Shown: positions 14,552 through 25,500 of the stretch, in pieces
How the letters are laid out: every line of letters starts with the position of its first letter
Numbering within the stretch: position 1 is the stretch's first letter
NCBI GenBank assembly: GCA_026874595.1
Contig: CM049307.1
Span: forward strand, 97,068,330-97,132,329
DNA from: Sipunculus nudus
Taxonomy: Eukaryota; Annelida; Sipuncula; Golfingiida; Sipunculidae
Direction of reading: 5' to 3'
Length of the DNA stretch: 64,000 nt
Notes under the pieces: generated by a model
The model's database searches: none
Seen by the model: the letters and a program-made list of their open reading frames with translations, nothing else
Told to the model about the DNA's origin: nothing
Program-made: the position numbers and the translations under genes

Positions 14552-16389
14552 TTGTATTTAAATATGTATGGATATTCTCCAAAACAACAAAATACACTTA
14601 CTAATAATTAATGGGAAAGCCTGAAAATTAAGAAATGACATAAAATTTAAAAGGATTCAGAACTAAAGATTGCTCTTTCTTTGTTTCTAGTTTTCTGGTA
14701 CTTTAAACCATAGAGCTTTTATGTTAAATGTAACATATGTAAATCAGTGTCACTCAGTTTTGCTTCAATGACACGAATTATCTCTGGACGCTGGAAATGA
14801 ATGAGTAATCTCGGAACTAGATAAGCAGATGAAAAGGTAGATTTTAAGATTTATGGGTCCTCTTGAAGTGCAAACTGTTTAGAATGGCTAAAAAAAAAAA
14901 GGAAATACAAAAAATGAACGGCAGGTGACGTTGATGATCATCATAGGCGATATGTTTTACATTTCCTCTTCATTAGATTGGAACTGATCATCCAGTCTCA
15001 ACTGCTTCCTATTTTGACAAAATCAATGGTGGTATTAACAATTTTATTTAATTATCATGATAAAAAAAGTGGTACCGGGTACCAGTCTATCACATTAACG
15101 GATATGACGTTTACAGGGAAGCTTCACGTGAGAGAGGCGTGGGATGAAGGTCACTCTGCCGCCCCTGACGGTGACAGCCCGTCAGCTACGTCACTGCACT
15201 TCGAGGGTCGGGCGGCCGTGTTGAACGTCACCAAGCCAGGGGGTGCCACCGCTGACGACCTCGTGACACTCAGCTGGCTCTCAGCTTGCTCCGGAATGGA
15301 CTATGTCCAGCACAAAAGTTAGCATTATTTACCTGTAGAAAATTAATACAAATATTATTTTATGTCTAAACAAAGTAACTGAATATGTATGTAATTCTTG
15401 ACTTTGAACTAAGTTTTTTTGACTTTCTGATGAAAATATGGGTTATTTTTTTTCATATGATCGTGCAAACATATACATAACTTTACAACTGCATATAACA
15501 AAATAAACTTTCGCAAGAAAATAATCTAGAAGATAAGAGTGAATTCATGGCCAAGTATATATTAGATAGTATCTTGACCTTCGTTAGAGATTTTTTTGGG
15601 AAAACATTTCCATTTACAAATCTCCATTTTTTCTCGACTTTAACTTGCAATAGACAAAATGATCGCAGAAAAATATATGCTTTGTAATATTCATAAATAT
15701 GTTTATATATTATTTTATTTGTCATTTCTGCAGCTGATCATATATACGTAGCCGTCAAGAAGCAAGCCGAGTTGATTCCAAGAGCGACCCAGTTTGAGGG
15801 GGCGGAGCTTCTAGAGGTGGAACCGCCCACTTCCAAGCAAGAGACGTACCGATTGGTCGGAGCGACTCCGGAGGACCACCCACTGCATGACAGCGCTAAT
15901 ATGGTATTTATTCACACTTGAGTGGCACTCATGTGTAAATAGTACATTCTCCTGCACGTATATAACTCTATTGAATCATGCTGAGTCACATGCCTGAGGT
16001 TTTAGTTATAATATAGTATTATTTTTTTTTGGTTAATATCATACTCCATTTTATGCATACTAGAAACAAATATTCGTCACCATTTTTACAATTAATGTAA
16101 GAAATAAAAGCGAAGTGAAACACTTTCTGTAAAAAATCTTCATAAAGTTAATATCGATCTGTAATAGCGCTGACGTTAAAAGTTCTGCATGATATGTTTT
16201 AACACTTACGTGTACGTGTATACATTAATCTTAAAAAAGTATACTTTCGTCTTTTCTGAAAAAAAACTTTATAATTTCTACAAAAAAAACTCCAAATTAA
16301 CACAGACCGATTTCTTCAAAGTTTCGTTTCCACCTTTCGTTTCGCCATTGTGAAATATATGGCCCTATCTATCTATCTATCTATCTATC

Positions 16390-16458
<69 letters not shown>

Positions 16459-19011
16459 ATATATATTCTATTTAAAACGAGATTGTTTAATACAATAAAA
16501 AGTAGATTTATAATTTCATAATTTCACCATTTAAAGTGTATATGTATAAATGAAATCTTTCCAGGATGGTTTGAAACTTGGCGAGCATGCCACGGTAGGC
16601 ATGTTCCGATCACGTGACCAAAATGTCCGGTACCTCAGGGTTGATCCAAAACTCACCAAATGTTTCGACGATGTCTACGCCCAGCAGAGAAGAGACAGTA
16701 AGCTTTAGTTAACCCGAATCGAATAACGTATATGCACTGACAATGTCTTTACATTACATTACAAATACAGGCAATATTTCACACAATTTCATCATAAAAT
16801 GTCGGTGTTTAAATGTTTATATTTAACTATAAATTTTTGGTTTGATTTTCTGTATATTATCGCTAATTTAACAGACATGTACCAGCGGACTAGATTGGTA
16901 CCCTACATTTAAAAGTTACTGTGCCGAATGTACACATGGACTGAACCCAGCCCATGCAGCATGGGGGCTGCAAGAGGGTGCCGCAGAGTTCTACGGGACA
17001 CAATCTGACTTTGCATGCATGCTTGATAACAGGGGCGGATATAGAACATGTATTTGGGAATCGGGGGTTGCACATGTGGTGGTGGGGTTTAGAGGAGGGT
17101 AACACCCACACATAGTGCAGAAACATTTTGAATATGCGGATCCTGAAAGGGAATGGGGGCGTCGAAACCCTCTCCTTGCTCAAACAACGACCTTTTGTTA
17201 GACAAATCTTATGCATGACTGGGGGTTTTGGGGGTCGAGACCCCCTCCCTGCTCTCAACAAACGACCTCTTTTTAGACAACTTTTATGCATGACACCCGT
17301 TGACCCTCCCTGCAAAAAAATCCTGGATCCGCGTCTGCACCATGACGTAAATCATGCACACAATCCCTAAAACCGCCCCTGTATAAGTTTGCTCTTATTC
17401 CAGAATCCAGAAATTAAATATCTGCTCGTGAAAATCATAGCATACATGTATACTTTTCCTAACATGAAAAAAATTGCAATGTTTACAATAAGTTTCATTT
17501 TTATATACTTCCATTTGCAGGAACTTGTATTTGGAAAGAGGTCTATATTCAAAGGATATTGTTTCTGAATTTTACATGAGACTGCTAGGAAACTTGAGTT
17601 ACATGTTTCTATACAAAATGTCATTGCGTTAAATTGTTTGCAATAAATGTCACTTTTTTCACCTATTCGGAATTTTCATTTTTGCGGTGGCAGCTATTCA
17701 TAAATGAATAGAGTTCATAGAACTCATAAATGTCACACAAAGGGGCACTTCCCCTTCTCGTTATCTTGGCTTCGCACCTGCCTAGGGTTCCCTCATCATA
17801 GAAAACTGTTCTCCTACCTAAAATTCCATATATAATTCCTTTATAACTATAAAAAACCAAGTCGTAAGTCGTATCAAAGTATATATACGTCTAAGCATAA
17901 ATCCAAAATTATGGAGCATAATGATGAGAATATTGAACTCATTCGCCCTCGAGTTTAACTTTAGATACCTCGAGTTGCCAACTTACAGCGGGTCCTGTAT
18001 ACAGCATATACTCCCGTCAGATCATAGAAAGGAGCACGGCCACTTTAAGTATCAAACCATTGCCTGCATGAAACATTGTCTATAGGCTGTCTACAAAGTA
18101 AAATTCATAAAAATGATTTTGGGAAAAGAAATATTGTAGTAGCCGCCGCATACATTTACAGTATTAACCTGCATGTCACCTAGTTGCCAAGCATAGCTGG
18201 CCGATACATTCACTCTGCATGATCGCCTTAACAACCGAAAACCTCATGAATATTAATAGGAAATGGTGACCTCAGGCCATACTCATATTTGTCTTTTCAG
18301 CTCAGAAAAACGTGCGGGTAGTACGAGGTTACATGACACACTCAGAACAATCAAATCTGATCGACGCACGCGCAGGTAAACACAGCCTAGGCTTCGCCAT
18401 GCACATGAACTATCACCCAGCGCCAACGAACTCCAGCAAACTGCTCCCTCTTGCGGTGTCGGCCATCGACAAATGCGGACCAGCGTTCATGGACGAACGT
18501 CGTGGTATGGGGCTTGGTTTCTATGGCGACGGCGTTTATGTTGACATCCGAGAATCGTTTAACGTTTGGAAGGACGACACTTTCGACCTTGACCCCGACA
18601 CTGACCCAGAAGAGATGGAAGCAGAACTTAGGAACAGATACGACCTTGCCGTCCGTGAGGATCATATTTTTAATTTTCGGAAATGTAAAAATATAAAAGA
18701 TAAAATTAATTAGACTTTTGCGATTTCAAATAAACAGCATACAAATCCAAAAATATTTATTATATTCATGGGACTTCAACGCAAAATCTTATTGAGCACG
18801 GTTCCAGAAATTAGGCAAGAGGCAATATGTAAAGGATCAAATGAAAAATATGACATTTATGTGGCTTATTTTTGTTTTGAAAATATTTTGCGTACAAAAA
18901 TAATTATTAAGATTAACAATTAAGACATTGAAGGGCCATTGTCCTCTGAGCTATGACCCAAACCATAGTCAGCCTCTCTCTTATTTTGATATATCAATAT
19001 TGTTAATAATA

Positions 19012-19048
<37 letters not shown>

Positions 19049-22000
19049 TATAAATAAATAAGGAAACTACCAAATTAATAGCAGGTGTGTTTAATTTTTT
19101 TTTCTGCTAAGAAAATCGTGTGATTGACCCTGATGACCTTGATGAGGTATGTCGTCGGTCAGTTCCTCCACAGAGACAGTCCGTCCACTACCAGTACCAG
19201 CACACGCCGACCATACAGGCCCGGAGGAAGAGGAGGGCGGCCGGTCAAAACACGGACGAACAGTGTCAGCCTCAGAGCGATACCAAGTTCTGTAGAGAGA
19301 CCAAGAAACACAGGGACGCTGAGGTAGACACACACAAACACAAACACACGGGTACCGGAGAAAATATTAAGGAACTAGAAGTCACAAAAAAGTGTTTGCA
19401 TTCATTTATTCGGCCCATTCTTCCAGGTTCATTCGTGCCCTAGTTCCCAGCCCGTGACATAAGAGCTATCAACCCTCTTATCCTTACGTAGACTGAACAT
19501 TAAAGGCTTCCCCATGTTCTTTGAAAGGGTCAAAAATCTCACTTCTAACGCCTGAATGATACAGTAAATATGACATCACCATGACGTCACTCTGACGTGG
19601 TAAGTGACACAAGGGGAAATCTTTTGTTGTATCAGTTGTGACTGTATAGATCTCTAACATTCGCGTGTAATCCTCGGACTGGCAGTATGTTTCGGCTTAA
19701 CAATAACAACCATTCCTGATTCGGACAGATCTTTCGGTCATTTGATGATTAAACAGTTAATTGGTTATGTTGTTTTATTTTATCAATGTGAAAAACCCCA
19801 CAAGATTTATGCATGAGTGATTCTGATTTGATATACTTCACGTTTTCAGGTGTCGGTTATCTGGAATGAGCAGTTGAAGAGAAAGTTCCTGAACCGGGTG
19901 AAAGACAACGAGAACCAGATCAGGAGTGCCCTGGAGGGATGTTTCGGCGTCTGCGGGACTTGTCTTACAGGTAAACAGCATTATCTAAACATACCATATA
20001 TATATAGTATTGTACGGTAACGTGCATTTCTGTGATCTGATGCAGCGCCATCTGCATTCGACAAAGTTGACAAGTTTCGGGTATATTTTCATTTTTTTCT
20101 ATTAGAATATATAGCTTTGCAGGCGTTACGTGCCATGATAAGATCATAAGCTTCCAAGATCTCATTCCTCTATTTAATGAAACAATTTTGGGGGTTTTGG
20201 GGCTGGCAGTGGAACTATCTAACAAATTGTCTCAAAAATAACCTCTCCATTGCAGCAATTGTTTAGGCACTGAATGGATTTTAGACTTAACTTCAAACTT
20301 TCGTTAAATGTAAATTTTTATTGATGCATAACACAATAATATTTAACAAGTGACTCTTTACAAACATGCGTGAACTATTGCCTGACGTTTTTGAGGATAA
20401 CACATATTACTACATCTGTGTCCAATGTCGACAATGAAAAAATACCAAATGTCACTTGTACCGCTTTACAGTCTGGTCATGGCGCTGTTGTGGTTTCCCG
20501 TCACGTGACTGTCATGTGGTGTTTTAGGTTATTCATTAAATACTGAACAGACCTTCCACGCCCAACTAGTGACATCTATTGACGACGACTGATACTAAGT
20601 ATCTGAGTCAAATGAGATCGACAGTTGAGAAATGAGATCGTTTGTTTTCATATTGACAGCTTTAACAGATTCAACAGTATAACCTTACCATGTTACTATC
20701 CTATTTTCATTGATGGTGGCGCTGTAAAGATTGCGTCTTAGAACAAATATATTTGTACTTTTACAGACGATAAACGCTGATGGTCAGATACACAGAGTCA
20801 CAGACGCCTTTTGTAAAAAGGGCAGTCATATGGTAGACTACCAGGCCACCTTAGAAATATGAAACTGCTTTCATATTGATAAGAAGATACTAACTTTTGA
20901 TACTAACTTTTGACAGAACAAGAAAAACTGCATTACGTAAAATATTGTTATAGACTGGGAAGACCTCGATTGTGTGTATAGTCACAAGGTACTGAGGAAG
21001 TTTAAATTCATGATTAAAAGTGAACATCCGTTGTGTGGGAGAAGCGGATCCAAGGGGGAAGGTGTCCTCCTGCCTTTTTCATCCGCAGTAACCTTTTTTT
21101 CATGGACTTCGGGCAAATTTTTGCCGTCTAACCCCCCCCCCCCCTTTTCTAGACATGGGTACTCTTTTTTTCAGGCTTTGCAATTAGTCTGGGTTGGACC
21201 CCCCCCCCCCTCCCCTTTCCGAAATCCTGGATCGGCCCCTGAGTGGAGAAATCAGATGGCTATAACCTGAAAGATGGATACAGTCTATGAGCAAACCATG
21301 TAACTCCAGGGACTCTTTCATGCCCAGTGCAATGTGTCAATACTCAGGTTTCAGTCGTTAATCATTTGATTATATATATATTTTTTTAAATTGTGACATA
21401 TATCAGTTGTTTGACATCCAAATTTATCGTTGGTATCTTATCTTATCTATCTATCTTTAACGAAAACTGTTTCTCTTTTCCATTGAAAATATAAAATGAC
21501 TCGGTAGATATCGATCAAGCATGTGCAGTGGGCATGCTTGGATATAAGTCATGACAGTTCTCAAGAGCAAGTGCCTCGTTTACGGACGTCTGTCATAGTT
21601 GTGTAATGTTTTGTTTTGCATAATTAAGGAACATTAAAACAAAACAACCAGAGACTTTCAACCCGCTAATATCGCGGCAGTAATGGAGGAACCACAGTTT
21701 AACATTTTTTAAACAATTTTTTATTCAGGAATATGAATTCAGTAACCGGAGCATCTGCGAAGAGCACCAAGATTAAAATCCTACATATTTGTAAGCTTGT
21801 CCATTAGAATTATCCTGTAGTGTTTAGTACGGACCGACCGACCGACAGACAGACAGACAGACATGCGGCAAGATATAGAGAGCTAAATAATCGGAGAGAC
21901 AGCCAGACAGACAAACAGACACACAGGCAGCCGGACAGACAGACGGCTAGACAGAGAGCTACAAACCCTGAAAAGACGGCCAGACAGGCACACAGGCAGC

Positions 22001-22504
22001 CAGACAGATAGACAGCTTGTCAAAGATCTAAAACCCGACGAGACGGCCAGACAGACAAATAAACAGACTGACAAAAAGAATAACCAGCCTGACAAAACTA
22101 GTGTATTGAAACCCTATCTGATTTGTAATTTAAAGGTCATATCTACGAGGATAAACTGGAGAACTGTGACAACCTGCTGCACTGGGTGCCCTGGGACCTG
22201 ATGAATGACACGCCCAACATCACCAACCTGTACCCGCGGAGTAATATAGAACTCAAACGTCACGCCTGCTACGCCGGACAACATTGTGTTGACCTTTCAC
22301 CTCTTTATTCTCTCATTGGTAGGTGATGCGTGTATAACCACAGACCTTTGATGTTATCACAAAAGGTTCCGTGTATATAACTCTCTATTGTAATAGCTCT
22401 TAACAAATAAAACTGTATATTATGTGTTGCTATAAGGGCTAATACATACATTTCATTGTCAAGTTATTTCAAAGTCCTTTGATTTTACACCCTGGTCACA
22501 TTAG

Positions 22505-22583
<79 letters not shown>

Positions 22584-25500
22584 TCAGTATTTTGAATTTG
22601 ATAATTATATTACAAATCGGGTTCATTTTTCAAAAAATATTATACATTTATGGATAATCTTTAGTTGTATCCTTTGGAAGTTTTTTTAATGGCCAGGTTT
22701 TGAAAATAGGTTGAGACAAGTCTGGGAAGGTGGGCCCGATGAACGTATGGCGAAAGGCCATATGTACGAAATACTAAATTTTCCAAATGAAGGAACATTT
22801 CTGGTGGACCCAAAAAGTTGATATTCCAACTCAACTATAATATAGGGATTTTTCAAGCGTCGGACGATTAGTATAAGCCCTCAGACACATCGCAAATGAA
22901 AGATAAAAGGGAGAAACCACTCTTGACCCAAATATTCATATAAAAATAACTAAACAAGCCCTATAAAGCTCTCCTTACGTGGAGGGTTGAATACGGATCC
23001 ATAAAAATTTATCGGTCATCTTGTTTACACAGAGAACTTCTAGAATAAACAACAGCGCTTCAAATGCACGTCTGTTCATTCTGTTTGCAGTTTTTGCGAT
23101 TACCATAGATAATCATGATAAAACCATATAGGACTCGATGGTATCTGTGTTTGTTTATTGTCCTGTCCATACAGATATGACGAATATACATAGGTTGTGT
23201 TGTCCGAATGGCCGCATATTAATGAATGGCTGAAAACACCTGAACTGCTTATTTCATAGCGAATAAAAAACTTGCTCCTACTTGTCAAGATTTTAAATGG
23301 CTTTATATATACTTTAATATTTGTTTTACCAGATTCTACCGAAGTCTAAATAAAAGTGTATTCTATAAGTCTTTGTTTCATCCAAGATTTTATATTCTGT
23401 GGTCTTTCCAGGCAGTTCAATATTGTAACTTTTCTTATGAATATTTAAAATGTATATTAAAAGCTGTCACAATGTGCGCTATACAGGTTTCGGTAACATG
23501 ATCTTATAAGATATCCAAAGTTTTAAATTTTTTAGTTCATCTTCAAAATTTTATATTTTATTTTATTTTTTCCCCAGGTTATGCATATTTAACCTTACAA
23601 GGATCTTTCTGAAAATGATTTGTTGTTAGTGGTCTTTATTTAATGAGGTACCTAAATACATGTCTTCATTAGGCTATTAATAACAATAAAACACTATTGC
23701 ATCTCAGTGCCGTCTTGTGTTCATTTAGTGAAACATAACGTTTGAGTAAGGCATTAAAACTAGATATTTCTTTTGTTCATTCTAATACATTTGAGTGGAT
23801 TGCCAACGAGAATACTTAACGTTTCACTGCGTTTAGCTTAAATTCAAAATTTTAAATCGATTGACGTTTTAATACTAGCAAAAATGGTAGTTACCGTAAA
23901 TAAAAATAATCTTGTTCAAAGGTACCCCTTTAAGTAAATAAATGATGTATAATTTTCTTTCCCACAGCTCCGTCCTTTAACAAACGTTACCGTCCTGACC
24001 CCAATAAAAGCCCCGAGGAGGAACTGTACTCTCTGAACGACAACCCGTCCCCCGTGTACGAACTCCTCAACCGGCTGTACGCCATGCACGCCAGAGGAGA
24101 GGTTAAGGTCTGGGTCAAGGACGAGGCAGAATTGAGCGTTCTGCGCTCTGCCCTGCAGGTGAGGTATTCAACACAGGCTGATCCCCGTTTAAAATCATTA
24201 CTTTTTTTTCTCGTTGTAATACCTCCAGTGGTGTGTTTATGTAGACATCTTTCATACTCAAACATTTTCTAGACCATGGATATCTTGAATATACTTTCTC
24301 AACAATTAGGAACTACTTCTTTCGATATATTTCACAAATATTGAAATAAAAGTTTATATTTACAGTATTGTTAAGTAACTTGGATATGTTTTCAAGAAAT
24401 TTTCCACTCTCTTCCTCGATTGTGACAAAAATTTAAAACTAAAACATTTCATTTGTATATCTGTTATAGAAAAGTTTTTAAAAGCCAATATCTTGATCCA
24501 TGTTTCTACTTTTATCTCTAAAAGCACAGGGTGAAGCATTTTACACGACTGCGTAGTTTTATATGGAGTTCTTTTAATTTCAGATTTGTTTTGGAAATAT
24601 TTCCTTCCTAGTTTTGTGGAGTTTAAAACATACATACCTTTCGTGACGACAGAGTAGGATATAAAATTCATAAATCTGAGTCAGCTGACAAATTTGCCTT
24701 TCCTCCTTCCCCTGTATATAGATGACATAAGCTTTTGTAACCGATTTTTCACTTTTGAAAAGAGAATGATATAAGTGGCACTGGTCAAATTTCCCGATAT
24801 ACGGTGAAACTTTATTTTCGATTTCATCATTTCATACATTTACATTATGGAATGAGTCATGAGGGCATGAGTCATCTGTTTAAAAAAATAGAAAATTAAC
24901 GTTTTATGTTGAATATCTTTGTTTTTTTTACATAAAAGTGGGGAGGGGGGGGGGGGGGGGAGGGGGAGAGACAGGGAGTGAGTGAGAATGTTTATGATTA
25001 ATAAACTATCTTAGTTTTAAAAAATAATAAGAAGAAATAAAAAAAACACAATACATTTTCCTATATTAACCATTTTCCTTTTAAATTGTTTAACAATTTT
25101 TCCTTCGTGTGGCAGGTGATCTTCGCGTACAACAAAGACGTGACCCACGTGACCATTCACGTAACCGACGAGAGTAAGCTGGATGCGGTGAATGACGGCT
25201 TGGAGAGTATGATCGCTGTGTGGACAAAAAACACGTGTACACGTCACAGTCGTGAGACCATCACTCCCTTCACCATAGACAAAATGCCTCCGGGTACGTA
25301 CCAGTATTATAAAAATATATCTTAGGATTCAGGACTTTTGCAGATTCAAGAGGCCAAATATGCAGGAATACGTTGCCGAACCAGTGGCGCCATATTTTAC
25401 TTGCAACGCCGATTTCTTGAAATACGACCCCAAAGCCGTCCACACAATAGACACTTTGTTGGTTTGAAAATGTTGGGCCATCTATTTCTTGAAACATGTT

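Larger units (their letters stand above)
19971..22135 (+). other. Intron 14: MITE and a degenerate GACA tract
   Basis: It contains a MITE at 21039-21241 and a long imperfect tract of GACA/CAGA units at about 21826-22080, ending just before exon 15. Short frames inside the tract on both strands are by-products of the repeat. Confidence 0.6.

Noticed and set aside
16890-17315. 141-codon minus-strand ORF in intron 11
   Set aside because: It lies largely over the MITE-like element, with open frames on both strands caused by the repeat.
18655-18713. Reading on past the exon 12 donor to the in-frame stop as the end of the gene
   Set aside because: Base composition becomes AT-rich at the donor, and exons 13-18 continue in phase with conserved Cys-rich coding sequence. 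Intron retention could still give a short isoform, but there is no evidence for it here.
21820-22095. ORFs on both strands in the GACA tract next to exon 15
   Set aside because: Low-complexity repeat translation (TDRQTDRQ and SVCLFVCL types); not genes.
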